Below, in pieces: positions 8,405 through 16,688 of a DNA stretch of 64,000 bases; the first letter of the stretch is position 1; every line of letters begins with the position of its first letter. A program made the position numbers and the translations under genes. Under the pieces are notes generated by a model. That model had not been told where the DNA came from and did no database searches. It saw nothing but the letters and a program-made list of their open reading frames with translations. The stretch is from Chryseobacterium sp. Leaf405 (GTDB lineage Bacteria > Bacteroidota > Bacteroidia > Flavobacteriales > Weeksellaceae), in NCBI RefSeq assembly GCF_001425355.1, contig NZ_LMQN01000012.1:680843-744842 (forward strand). Direction: 5' to 3'.

Positions 8405-8438
8405 ATCGTTGAATGAAAACTTATTGATACGATTAAAA

Positions 8439-8732
8439 ATGCAAATATCATTTGTCTACATATTACTTTGTTCTGATAATACCTATTATACGGGTGTAAC
8501 CGAAAATGTTTATAAACGTTTTGACGAACATCAAGACGGTAAATATTTTGGTTCTTATACTTTCTCCAAACGCCCCTTACAATTAGTTTATTTTTGTCAG
8601 TTCATGGATATTGAACAGGCGATTGCTTTTGAGAAAAAGATTAAGAAATGGTCTCAGGCGAAAAAATTAGCATTAATTGAAGGAAGATATGAAGACTTGC
8701 CTAATCTTGCGAAAAAGAATTTTAATATATAA
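8439..8732 (+). CDS. GIY-YIG nuclease superfamily protein (97 aa)
   Basis: Single-domain GIY-YIG endonuclease-like protein. VYILLCSDNTYYTGVTENVYKRFDEHQDG carries the GIY and YIG equivalents (VYI and YTG) and the Arg of the nuclease core; the full run spans about residues 6-34. FEKKIKKWSQAKKLALIEG, about residues 67-85, carries the usual conserved Glu and basic helix. Length fits stand-alone bacterial GIY-YIG proteins of the UPF0213/YhbQ kind. I chose the ATG at 8439; an upstream start at 8409 would translate repeat-derived DNA. The gene lies between repeat dimers A-B and C-D, with 34 and 8 nt to the nearest copies. The 34-nt left gap contains a remnant of a repeat arm (AACTTATTGATACGATTA). 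Such genes often occur in many copies in Bacteroidetes genomes, so a role in spreading or processing these repeats is an attractive inference. Confidence 0.88.
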   Translation: MQISFVYILLCSDNTYYTGVTENVYKRFDEHQDGKYFGSYTFSKRPLQLVYFCQFMDIEQAIAFEKKIKKWSQAKKLALIEGRYEDLPNLAKKNFNI

Positions 8733-8740
8733 TTGCCCCC

Positions 8741-8866
8741 CGTCAGTTCGAGTGTTTTTCGTAGCAAAGCGTAGAAAAATGTATCGAGAACCAGTGAATG
8801 TCAGACTTCAGTCATTTAATCAAAAACTTCTCGATACGATTTTTTCAAAATTTACTCGAAGTAACG
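8741..8866 (+). repeat. Palindromic repeat copy C (126 bp)
   Basis: Same arms as copy A, with the right outer arm ACTCGAAGTAACG (one change) at 8854-8866. It begins 8 nt after the GIY-YIG stop codon. A 27-nt spacer to copy D resembles the A-B spacer (CTGCTTA...TTAGTTT). Confidence 0.9.
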
Positions 8867-8893
8867 ATCTGCTTACCTGATAGTAATTAGTTT

Positions 8894-9022
8894 TGTCAGT
8901 TCGAGTGTTTTTCGTAGCAAAGCGTAGAAAAATGTATCGAGAACCGGTGAATGTCAGACTTCGATCATTTAATCATAAACTTCTCGATACAAAATTCTTT
9001 CAGAATTTCACTCGAAGTGACG
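8894..9022 (+). repeat. Palindromic repeat copy D (129 bp)
   Basis: Left outer arm TGTCAGTTCGAGTG from 8894 and right outer arm ACTCGAAGTGACG at 9010-9022. The region after the inner right arm differs from the other copies. It closes dimer C-D. An ORF reading across each copy gives the same peptide (RVFFVAKRRKMYREPVNVRL), which is a by-product of the repeat. Confidence 0.9.
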
Positions 9023-9046
9023 AAAAGATAGACTTTATCAAATACA

Positions 9047-9076
9047 AACAATCCCTTTCAGAAACTGAAAGGGATT
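9047..9076 (-). terminator. alaS terminator
   Basis: A perfect 12-bp stem, AATCCCTTTCAG (9050-9061) with CTGAAAGGGATT (9065-9076) and loop AAA. On the minus strand it is followed by a T-rich stretch. It lies about 75 bp past the alaS stop. Confidence 0.8.
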
Positions 9077-9149
9077 GTTGTTTAACGTAAATTCGGATCA
9101 TAAAGTCCGTATAAGTACCGCAAAGCGGAAATGTTTTTGCAAGAATTAA

Positions 9150-11753
9150 TTAAATATTCAAAGCTTTATGATAAGCATTTTCAAGACCATCAAGATTTTT
9201 TCCTCCTGCAGTTGCGAAACCGGGGTTTCCGCCTCCGCCGCCTTGGATTTCTTTTGCTAAATCTTTAATCAATGCTCCAGCCTGATAGATTCCTGCTAAG
9301 TCATCGGAAACGCCAACGGTAATCATTGGCTTTCCATCTGCGTCAGACAGGATAATCGTTATTGAAGTCGGGATTTCTTTCTTCAACTGGAACACGATAT
9401 CTTTCACAGAACCGGCATCTAAAGAAGTTCTTTTTACCAAAAGTAATTTATCGCCTTTTTGTACATAAGCTCCTTTCCAATCGCTGATTTCTCCTTTAGC
9501 TTTTTCTTTTTTCAAAGCATCAACTTCAGCTTTTAAAGAAGAATTTTCTTCAATTAATTTTTCAATTGATTTTACAATATCTTTAGATTTTAATAATTGG
9601 GAAAGTTCGGAAACCTGTTTTTCTAAATTCTTAAAATATTCTTCAGATTTATCTCCTGAAATCGCTTCAATTCTTCTGATTCCCGCCGCCGCAGAACTTT
9701 CAGAATTGATTTTGAAATGACCGATTTCACTGGTGTTTTTCACATGAGTTCCTCCACAAAGTTCTTTCGAACTTCCAAACTGAATCATTCTTACGTTATC
9801 ACCATATTTTTCACCAAACAAAGCCATTGCCCCTTTATCAATCGCCTCCTGGATTGGAATATTTCTGAATTCCTGTAATGCAATACTTTCTTTGATTTTT
9901 GTATTTACTTTTGCTTCAATCAAAGCCAATTCTTCTTCAGTCATTTTATTGAAATGGGAGAAGTCGAAACGAAGGTAATCAGGACCTACAAATGAACCTT
10001 TCTGCTCAACGTGAGTTCCCAGGATTTCTCTCAAAGCTTCGTGTAACAAATGCGTTACCGAGTGGTTTGCCTGAGAATTTTTTCTTTCTGTCGCATTTAC
10101 TTTAGCGAAGAAAAGCGCTCCTGCATCTTTTGGAAGCCCGTTGATTAAAGAGATAATCAACCCATTTTCCTTTTTTGTTTCTAATACTTCGAAACTTTCG
10201 GTAGCATTTTCTAGGACACCTTTATCACCGATTTGTCCACCTCCTTCGGGATAGAATGGAGAATTACTCAACACCACCTGATAAAATTCTCCGTCTTTAT
10301 TTTCTACTTTTCGGTATCTTGTAATATAAGTTTCCGCTTCGATTTGGTCGTAACCAACGAAGTTTTCTTCTCTTTCTTCTAACGTTACCCAGTCGTACAC
10401 TTTTTGAGCCGAATCTTCTTTGGAACGCAATCTCTGTTTTTCTCTTTCTGCTTTGAAACCCTCTTCGTCGATGGTCAATCCTTTTTCCTCGGCGATAATT
10501 CTTGTTAAATCGTCTGGGAATCCATATGTGTCATACAACTCGAACACTTCTTCGCTTGGTAACACTTTAGATTGATTAGCTATTGTCTGCTCAATTAATC
10601 TTTCAACTCTGATTAATCCTGTTTCAATCGTTTTTAGGAAAGATTCTTCTTCACTTTTAATTACTTCAGTGACAAGATTTCCCTGTTTTTCAAGCTCAGG
10701 GAAAAATGCTCCCATTTGCTCCTGAAGAACAGCAACTAATTTATAAAGGAAAGGTTCTTTCATATCTAAAAATCTATAAGAATAAGAAATTCCCCTTCTT
10801 AAAATTCTTCTGATGACGTAACCGGCACCTCCGCTTGAAGGCAACTGCCCGTCTGCAATCGCAAACGTAACTGCCCTGATGTGATCTACCACCACACGGA
10901 TGGCAATATCTTTTTCGTCTTCTAAAATCCCGGTATATTTTTTACCCGAAAGTTCTTCAACTTTAATAATCAACGGAGTGAAAACGTCTGTGTCGTAATT
11001 GGAAGATTTCCCTTGAAGTGCCATACAAAGACGTTCGAAGCCCATTCCTGTGTCTACGTGCTGTGCAGGAAGTTTTTCTAATGTTCTGTCAGCTTTTCTG
11101 TTGAATTCCATGAAAACCAGATTCCATACTTCCACAACTTGGGGGTGGTCATTATTAACCAAATCCAATCCTGAAACTTTAGCTTTTTCTTCCGGAGTTC
11201 TTAAATCAACATGGATTTCTGAGCAAGGTCCGCACGGTCCGCTTTCACCCATTTCCCAGAAATTATCTTTCTTATTTCCGTTGATAATTCTGTCTTCAGA
11301 AATGTGAGATTTCCAGAAGTTATAAGCATCCTGATCTCTATCAAGGTTTTCTGAAGCATCACCTTCAAAAATGGTCACATAAAGATTTTCTTTTGGAATT
11401 CCGAAAACTTCCGTTAATAATTCCCAGGCAAAAGCAATAGCATCTTTTTTGAAATAATCACCAAAAGACCAGTTTCCCAACATTTCAAACATGGTGTGGT
11501 GATAAGTATCTCTACCTACATCATCCAAATCATTATGCTTTCCTGAAACTCTCAAACATTTCTGTGTGTCGGCAATTCTTGGGGCAGTAGGTGTTTTGTA
11601 ACCTAAGAAAAAATCCTTGAACTGCGTCATTCCTGAGTTGGAGAACATGAGCGTAGGGTCGTCTTTCAACACAATAGGTGCCGAAGGAACGATAAGGTGG
11701 TCTTTACTTTTAAAATAATCTAAAAATTTTTGACGAATCTCTTGTGATGTCAT
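9150..11753 (-). CDS. alaS: Alanyl-tRNA synthetase
   Basis: Charges tRNA-Ala with alanine in the cytoplasm; it is essential. The 867-aa length matches bacterial AlaRS. The class II catalytic core fills the N-terminal half (SNSGMTQFKDFFLGYKTP, CLRVSGKHNDLDDVG). The editing domain shows the zinc ligands HSVTH at about residue 565 and CGGTH at about 664, which clear Ser/Gly mischarging. A coiled segment (about 710-750) leads to the DHHA1 domain with the typical GGGGGNPGFATAGG near the end. The start MTSQEIRQKFLDYFKSKDH is the family's usual one. The gene is monocistronic, with a terminator at 9047-9076 and a candidate -7 element at 11793-11800. Nothing is odd. Confidence 0.98.
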   Translation of the reverse strand: MTSQEIRQKFLDYFKSKDHLIVPSAPIVLKDDPTLMFSNSGMTQFKDFFLGYKTPTAPRIADTQKCLRVSGKHNDLDDVGRDTYHHTMFEMLGNWSFGDYFKKDAIAFAWELLTEVFGIPKENLYVTIFEGDASENLDRDQDAYNFWKSHISEDRIINGNKKDNFWEMGESGPCGPCSEIHVDLRTPEEKAKVSGLDLVNNDHPQVVEVWNLVFMEFNRKADRTLEKLPAQHVDTGMGFERLCMALQGKSSNYDTDVFTPLIIKVEELSGKKYTGILEDEKDIAIRVVVDHIRAVTFAIADGQLPSSGGAGYVIRRILRRGISYSYRFLDMKEPFLYKLVAVLQEQMGAFFPELEKQGNLVTEVIKSEEESFLKTIETGLIRVERLIEQTIANQSKVLPSEEVFELYDTYGFPDDLTRIIAEEKGLTIDEEGFKAEREKQRLRSKEDSAQKVYDWVTLEEREENFVGYDQIEAETYITRYRKVENKDGEFYQVVLSNSPFYPEGGGQIGDKGVLENATESFEVLETKKENGLIISLINGLPKDAGALFFAKVNATERKNSQANHSVTHLLHEALREILGTHVEQKGSFVGPDYLRFDFSHFNKMTEEELALIEAKVNTKIKESIALQEFRNIPIQEAIDKGAMALFGEKYGDNVRMIQFGSSKELCGGTHVKNTSEIGHFKINSESSAAAGIRRIEAISGDKSEEYFKNLEKQVSELSQLLKSKDIVKSIEKLIEENSSLKAEVDALKKEKAKGEISDWKGAYVQKGDKLLLVKRTSLDAGSVKDIVFQLKKEIPTSITIILSDADGKPMITVGVSDDLAGIYQAGALIKDLAKEIQGGGGGNPGFATAGGKNLDGLENAYHKALNI

Positions 11754-12070
11754 AATTATATATTGCTTTGCTTTTTACAATTTGATAAGATGCAAATTTA
11801 AGATTTTTAAAGTAATATAAAACATATAGTTTTGTTTTAAACCATGGCTTTACATTCCGATAAATAAGACATATATTATTATCAATTTTAAAAGTATTTT
11901 TAAAACCATTTTCTACTATTTTTCGTATATAATTATGTAGGAAATCTTGAGAAAATATGCTATCAGTTCGATAGATAGTATCACTGATTTAATACGGTAT
12001 TTAGTCCGAAATTTGCAACTAAGAACTTGCAGATTTTAACCGGGAAAAAGTTAACGAACAATAAAATAAA
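11754..12070. other. Divergent intergenic region between alaS and msrAB
   Basis: This 317-bp AT-rich stretch holds the upstream regions of both divergent genes. A TAAATTTG on the minus strand faces alaS. A small inverted repeat CTATC-N5-GATAG (around 11960) is the only other structure noticed. I see no ORF or RNA gene. Confidence 0.4.
11793..11800 (-). promoter_or_regulatory. Candidate -7 element of alaS
   Basis: The minus strand reads TAAATTTG followed by C, an exact TAnnTTTG match, about 40 nt upstream of the alaS ATG. No clear -33 TTG at ideal spacing. Confidence 0.4.
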
Positions 12071-13189
12071 ATGAATAAAAAGATAAAAATGAAAAACATA
12101 TTAATATTACTCGGAATGATTCTGGGGATAGGAGTATTTGCGACAAGCTGTGGAGATTCAAAAAAAATGAAATCTACTGAAACTAAAAAAGAAAATGAGA
12201 CCGTTATGGATAGTAAAAATGTAAGAGAAGTTTATTTTGCAGGTGGATGTTTTTGGGGAACAGAACACTTTTTTCAACAAATTCGTGGTGTTGTGGGAAC
12301 TGAAGTTGGGTATGCCAACGGAAATAAAACGAATCCAACTTATGAAGAGGTTGTAAGTCATACAACAGGTTTCGCGGAAACCGTAAAAGTGAAATATGAT
12401 CCTGAGCAAGTAGATTTAAAACTCTTAATTGATTTATATTTTAAAACGATTGATCCTACAAGTTTAAACAAACAAGGGAATGACAGAGGAGACCAATACA
12501 GAACAGGAATTTATTCTACCGATAAGTCTACGGAAGCGATTATTAAAGAAGAAGTTCAGAAGTTGGCTAAAAATTACAGTAAACCATTAGTTGTAGAAAC
12601 GATTCCATTGAAAAATTTCTATAAAGCGGAAGATTATCATCAGGATTATTTAGATAAAAATCCGGGAGGATATTGTCACATCGAGCCGGGACTTTTTGAA
12701 ATGGCAAAAAATGCGAATCCGCTTCCAAAGAAAAGCGAAATGAAATATCAAAAACAGGATAAAAACGTTTTAAAAGAAAAACTGACTGCCGAACAATACA
12801 AAGTAACGCAGGAAAATGCAACAGAAATGCCTTACTCTAATAAATATGACAAAGAATTTCGTGAAGGAATTTATGTGGATATTACAACAGGTGAGCCGTT
12901 ATTTATTTCAACCGATAAATTTGAATCGGGTTGTGGATGGCCAAGTTTTTCGAAACCGATTTCTAAAAAATTAGTTGACGAAAAATTAGATAAATCAGCC
13001 GGAATGACTAGAGTAGAAGTAAGAAGTAAAACCGGAGATGCACATTTGGGACACGTTTTCAATGACGGACCTGCAGATAAAGGTGGACTTCGTTACTGTA
13101 TCAACAGTGCTTCATTAAAGTTTGTTCCAAAGGCTGAAATGCAAAAAGAAGGTTACGGAGAATATATTTCTCTACTGGATAAAAAATAA
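12071..13189 (+). CDS. msrAB: Lipoprotein bifunctional methionine sulfoxide reductase MsrA-MsrB (372 aa)
   Basis: Repairs oxidised methionine in proteins: the MsrA half reduces S-sulfoxides and the MsrB half reduces R-sulfoxides. An N-terminal lipoprotein signal ends in FATSC, with Cys27 the likely lipidation site, so the enzyme probably works outside the cytoplasm, anchored to a membrane. MsrA covers about residues 52-205 with active-site GGCFWG (Cys60) and the family motif EDYHQDYL. MsrB covers about 240-365 with [19 protein letters not shown] and the catalytic RYCINS (Cys343). The MsrB half lacks the paired CxxC zinc motifs, so it is the zinc-free type. The order A then B matches known fusions such as Neisseria PilB. 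ATG 12071 is the first start; ATG 12089 would also keep the lipobox. A terminator follows at 13217. Confidence 0.95.
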   Translation: MNKKIKMKNILILLGMILGIGVFATSCGDSKKMKSTETKKENETVMDSKNVREVYFAGGCFWGTEHFFQQIRGVVGTEVGYANGNKTNPTYEEVVSHTTGFAETVKVKYDPEQVDLKLLIDLYFKTIDPTSLNKQGNDRGDQYRTGIYSTDKSTEAIIKEEVQKLAKNYSKPLVVETIPLKNFYKAEDYHQDYLDKNPGGYCHIEPGLFEMAKNANPLPKKSEMKYQKQDKNVLKEKLTAEQYKVTQENATEMPYSNKYDKEFREGIYVDITTGEPLFISTDKFESGCGWPSFSKPISKKLVDEKLDKSAGMTRVEVRSKTGDAHLGHVFNDGPADKGGLRYCINSASLKFVPKAEMQKEGYGEYISLLDKK

Positions 13190-13216
13190 TAAGTGTATTA
13201 TTAAGTGAGGTGATTG

Positions 13217-13246
13217 AAAGGACTGTCGAAAGGCAGTCTTTTTTGT
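13217..13246 (+). terminator. msrAB terminator
   Basis: GACTG (13221-13225) pairs with CAGTC (13234-13238), extended by A-T pairs, and is followed by a run of T. Confidence 0.75.
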
Positions 13247-13261
13247 TTTCTAATATTTTAC

Positions 13262-13299
13262 TGTCATTCAGAATGCAACAAAGTGAAATGAAGAATCTA
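13262..13299 (+). repeat. Degenerate dispersed intergenic repeat (GTCATTCnGA...GAAGAATCT type)
   Basis: TGTCATTCAGAATG at the left and AATGAAGAATCT at the right resemble a short element I recall from many Bacteroidetes intergenic regions (GTCATTCTGAGCG...GAAGAATCT). It lies just after the msrAB terminator. A related remnant is at 18669-18720. Confidence 0.35.
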
Positions 13300-13330
13300 T
13301 TTTATTAGTTGAAAGTTTAAGCCAAAAATA

Positions 13331-13358
13331 AAAAAAGTGATCCTAAAACGAATCACTT
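13331..13358 (-). terminator. Terminator of the ABC transporter operon
   Basis: AAGTGAT (13335-13341) pairs with ATCACTT (13352-13358). On the minus strand a run of seven T follows. It lies 36 bp after the permease stop. Confidence 0.8.
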
Positions 13359-13393
13359 ACTATCTAAATTTTTTAATCTTTTAGTTTAACGGC

Positions 13394-14239
13394 TTACCAA
13401 TCTCTTTTTCTTAAAATCCAATAAGATCCGAAAATAAAAATAGCACACCATACCAAACATGCAATCATGCTTTCTGTAGGATAATGAAATTCATATTTTA
13501 AGCCCATCATTTTTGCCATTTTAAGTCTCATTATTGGATTAGGAATAAGGCTCGACATACTTTCCAAGGGTAAAAGATGCGTGATGAAAAAATCGTTCTG
13601 AAGAATTTGATTTCTTTGTTCGCCCTGCATTCCACTTACTTTGGTGAAAACTTCCACGGCTGATAGAATACCTTCAACAACCCAAAATATAAAAAGTGCA
13701 AGAAAAACAAAAACTGATTTTCTTAATAAAATAGATAAAAACATCAGAAAACAGAAGAAGGTAAACAGTTTTACAAAATAATTTCCGATAAAGAAAATCT
13801 CTTCAAAAACTTTTGCAGATTCTGTGGTGACAGAATATTTGTATCCCAAAAACATCGTGATCACAAATACAACTAATGTGGAAACAATAGTAAAAATACC
13901 TATCGTCAATAGTTTTGAGGTGATGAATTCTTTTCTGCTCAGCCCGTCGATTGTATTCTGCTTAAACATTCTGTTGCTGAATTCCTGCGAAATCGAGAAA
14001 ACAATAATTAATCCTAAGAAAATTTTCAGGATCGCTACAATCCATGTTGTAAAATTCCAGATTTCCGGAAAATTATAAATTCCCTGCTCTTTGAAATTAA
14101 TCTTACCTCCAAAAAGATCAAAATCAATTAATCCTATGAAAAGTAAAGCAATCAGAATCGCAAAATAAATGATGCTGAAAATCTTGAAAGGCTTATAATT
14201 CAGATTTTTGTAATATTCGAGTTTTAATAATTTTATCAT
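13394..14239 (-). CDS. ABC-2 type transporter permease (281 aa)
   Basis: Membrane subunit of the ABC transporter encoded just upstream. About six transmembrane segments are visible, for example FSIIYFAILIALLFIGLI, FTIVSTLVVFVITMFLGY, LFTFFCFLMFLSILL, VFVFLALFIFWVVEGIL and the last segment ending in GSYWILRKRDW. An amphipathic stretch QEFSNRMFKQNTIDGLSRKEF lies before the second segment, as in ABC-2 permeases of the bacitracin/natural-product export type. It starts 2 nt after the ATPase stop, so the two genes form an operon. Substrate unknown. Confidence 0.85.
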   Translation of the reverse strand: MIKLLKLEYYKNLNYKPFKIFSIIYFAILIALLFIGLIDFDLFGGKINFKEQGIYNFPEIWNFTTWIVAILKIFLGLIIVFSISQEFSNRMFKQNTIDGLSRKEFITSKLLTIGIFTIVSTLVVFVITMFLGYKYSVTTESAKVFEEIFFIGNYFVKLFTFFCFLMFLSILLRKSVFVFLALFIFWVVEGILSAVEVFTKVSGMQGEQRNQILQNDFFITHLLPLESMSSLIPNPIMRLKMAKMMGLKYEFHYPTESMIACLVWCAIFIFGSYWILRKRDW

Positions 14240-14241
14240 GA

Positions 14242-15144
14242 TTAATGCGTGTTTTTTACAAGTTCAAGGAATTGAGATTCGAGAGACAGTTTTTTCTTAT
14301 TTAAATGAGATAAGAAAATACCTTTTTCAGCCAGTTTTTGGTTTAAAGCTGAAGCAGAAATCGACGCATCATCACGAATCTGCGCTTTGATGATTTCTCC
14401 ATCCTGATTGATTGCTGTAAACCATTGCAGTTCATTCAATGCATTCAAAAGTAAAGTGTTGTTATCTGCTTTTAATTCAAAATAACCATTGTTGGCAGTT
14501 ATTTCATCCACTCGTCCGGAATAGATAGAGTTTCCTTCTTTCAAGACAATTACGTGGCTGCAGATTTTTTCAATTTCATCCAAAAGGTGACTTGCAATAA
14601 TGATTGTAATGCCTTGTTTTGCGATGTTGGTGATGATTTCTCTAATCTGTATAATTCCTTCAGGATCAAGACCGTTGGTCGGTTCATCAAGAATTAAAAC
14701 TTCAGGATTATTCAACATTGCTGATGCGATGGCAAGACGCTGTTTCATCCCCAGAGAAAAAGTTTTGAAAGTATCTTTTCGTCTTTCGTATAAACCGACG
14801 GTTTTTAATACTTCTTCAATTCTTTGGTATGGCGTACTCTTAATTTCCGCAACAATTTTAAGATTCGTTTCTGCACTTAGATAAGGATAAAAATTGGGTT
14901 GTTCGATGATCGCTCCAATTCTCTTTAAGGTTTCCGGATCGGTTCCTTTTTTGCCAAACCAAAACCAGTCGCCGCTTGTGGGGTTGATGGTTGAAAGCAG
15001 CATTCCAAAAGTGGTGGATTTTCCGCTTCCGTTAGGCCCAAGAAGTCCGTAGACATTTCCTTTTTCGACGTCAAAAGAAATATTGTTGACAACAGTTCTT
15101 TTGAATTTCTTCGTCAGATTCTTTACTGATAAAATCTTTTCCAT
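14242..15144 (-). CDS. ABC transporter ATP-binding protein (300 aa)
   Basis: Cytoplasmic ATPase that powers the permease at 13394-14239. Walker A is GLLGPNGSGKST (residues 33-44), followed by a Q-loop around IIEQPNFYPYL. The signature is the variant FSLGMKQRL (around residue 130) and Walker B is VLILDEPTNGLDP (around 150), with the switch His in IIASHLLDEIEKIC. The LGMKQR signature and the extra C-terminal ~80-residue domain are typical of the BcrA/CcmA-like group that works with ABC-2 permeases. It could export a peptide, lipid or drug. It is transcribed divergently from the AAA+ gene at 15262. Confidence 0.92.
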   Translation of the reverse strand: MEKILSVKNLTKKFKRTVVNNISFDVEKGNVYGLLGPNGSGKSTTFGMLLSTINPTSGDWFWFGKKGTDPETLKRIGAIIEQPNFYPYLSAETNLKIVAEIKSTPYQRIEEVLKTVGLYERRKDTFKTFSLGMKQRLAIASAMLNNPEVLILDEPTNGLDPEGIIQIREIITNIAKQGITIIIASHLLDEIEKICSHVIVLKEGNSIYSGRVDEITANNGYFELKADNNTLLLNALNELQWFTAINQDGEIIKAQIRDDASISASALNQKLAEKGIFLSHLNKKKLSLESQFLELVKNTH

Positions 15145-15234
15145 GTAATTTGTTTTACATAGTAGTAGTCTTTTTAATTGAAGAAATGTTACAAATTATA
15201 TTATATATCAATAAATTTTAATAATTTAAACTAT

Positions 15235-15242
15235 TAAATTTG
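15235..15242 (+). promoter_or_regulatory. Candidate -7 element of the AAA+ gene
   Basis: TAAATTTG matches TAnnTTTG exactly and lies 19 nt upstream of the ATG at 15262, giving a very short leader. No good -33 element seen. Confidence 0.35.
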
Positions 15243-15261
15243 GTAGTATTAATCGATAGTT

Positions 15262-16611
15262 ATGAAGTTAATTGAATTGGCAAAGGAACTGAATGTTTCT
15301 GCAGAAGCGATAAAACAATTTATACAGGATTTTGATCTTGAACTTGGAGTTTGCATCAGTACAAACTTTGAAGTAAAGGAGTATTTTGAAAAATTTGCCC
15401 GTGAAAATTTAGATTTTTTAAGGCTTTATGAAAAAGATTTAGATAAAACGAAAACAGTAGAGCAGATTGCAGAAACAATCAATCAGCCGAAAGAAAAAGT
15501 TGAAAAAGCGATTAAAGAAAACAATCCCAATATTTTTGATAACGGTTTTTTCAAATCTTCCATTTCGAGTTATGGAATCGATAATAAGTTAGGCGGAAAT
15601 TACAAGTTTGTCTACAATTATTTTGGACATAAAACAAGTCTCCAGCAACAGGATTTTATTGGATACAGAGATTTGTTTTTCTACATTTCAAGCGTATTGG
15701 AACCGTTTCTGAATCCTCAGCAGATTAAAGATTGGGGAATCAATAAACCGGCAGGAATTATTCTGTACGGTCCGCCTGGGAGCGGAAAAATTTTCTGGGC
15801 AAATAAAATTGCTGAAATTATCGGATACAAATTCAAAGAAGTTAAGAAACACTATCTCGGAACTTCTTTTGTGGATGGAAATCAGACCAATTTTAATGAC
15901 TTTTTGGTGGCGATGATGAAAGAAAATAAAGTATTACTATTTTTAGAAAATTTCGACGAAATTATGATGGCAAGAAGTGCAGAAAATAATATCGCTTCGT
16001 GCAATCTTGAGACGCAGGAAATCATTCTTCACTATATTTCAAAATTTGAACAGGAAGACCTATTGATGATTGGCTCAGCGAATTCTGTTGCAGAAATTGA
16101 CGAAGAAATTCTGGCCACAGGAAGATTCGATGTGATGGTTCCTGTTTTTCCGCCCAACCATGCAGAGAGGTCAGAGATTATTCTGTATGCAATGACCAAA
16201 AATCTTGAAAAAGATTCACTTTTATTTAAAATTTTGAAGAATAATAAAGCCGATAAAATTCCTTTCTGGCACGAAGTTTCTTCACAAATGAAAGTGTTCA
16301 GTAATACCATGCTGATTGATTTTACTCAGAGTTTAAAAAAGAGAATTAAAAATCTTTACCAAAGAACAAAAAATGAAAATCTTATCATCGATCAGACTCT
16401 CTTGAATGGTGCGTTGAGAGATGCTAAAGGGAAACTGACGGAAGAATATCTGAACCAAATTGCCAGATTTTTAAGCGATGTGATGATTAATAATCTGGAT
16501 CAGTTTCAATACAGAGTTCAAAGTTTAAAAACTGAACTGGAATCTTACAGAGTTGTTGAAGAACCAAGAAGGGAAATTGGTTTTCATCATAACGGGGAAG
16601 AGCAGGTTTAG
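15262..16611 (+). CDS. Degenerate AAA+ ATPase with IF2-N-like N-terminal domain (449 aa)
   Basis: Residues 1-55 (MKLIELAKELNVSAEAIKQF) resemble the small helical IF-2 N-terminal module, a nucleic-acid or ribosome-associated domain. A single AAA+ domain follows from about residue 130. Its Walker A is GPPGSGKI (about 170-177), where the usual Thr/Ser after Lys is Ile. Its Walker B is LLFLENFDEI (about 226-235), where the catalytic DE pair reads EN. Sensor-1 (LMIGSANS) and the arginine-finger region GRFDVMVPVFPP are kept. The protein may bind ATP but hydrolyse it poorly, so it could be a scaffold or regulator. The C-terminal ~120 residues are helical. It stands alone between the ABC operon and prfB, and its partner is unknown. 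Confidence 0.75.
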   Translation: MKLIELAKELNVSAEAIKQFIQDFDLELGVCISTNFEVKEYFEKFARENLDFLRLYEKDLDKTKTVEQIAETINQPKEKVEKAIKENNPNIFDNGFFKSSISSYGIDNKLGGNYKFVYNYFGHKTSLQQQDFIGYRDLFFYISSVLEPFLNPQQIKDWGINKPAGIILYGPPGSGKIFWANKIAEIIGYKFKEVKKHYLGTSFVDGNQTNFNDFLVAMMKENKVLLFLENFDEIMMARSAENNIASCNLETQEIILHYISKFEQEDLLMIGSANSVAEIDEEILATGRFDVMVPVFPPNHAERSEIILYAMTKNLEKDSLLFKILKNNKADKIPFWHEVSSQMKVFSNTMLIDFTQSLKKRIKNLYQRTKNENLIIDQTLLNGALRDAKGKLTEEYLNQIARFLSDVMINNLDQFQYRVQSLKTELESYRVVEEPRREIGFHHNGEEQV

Positions 16612-16688
16612 CTTTTTCAATCGCAAATGTAAGCCCTCATGAAAAGTACCCAAATTATCCGTAAATTTGCCTTTCAAATTTTTTAGTT

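Noticed and set aside
8409..8438. Upstream start for the GIY-YIG protein
   Set aside because: The extra ten residues come from repeat-derived DNA, and the family begins at the strand right after the ATG at 8439.
8236..8451. Minus-strand ORF of 71 aa
   Set aside because: It lies across repeats A and B and is best explained by them.
8132..9022. CRISPR array
   Set aside because: Units are ~126 bp, palindromic, imperfect and paired, with unequal spacers and a gene in the middle; no cas genes are present.
8677..9090. Two ORFs (8677-8880 and 8893-9090) with a shared peptide RVFFVAKRRKMYREPVNVRL
   Set aside because: The peptide is only a translation of palindromic repeats C and D; the same frame is open in each copy, and no start or conserved protein context exists outside the repeats.
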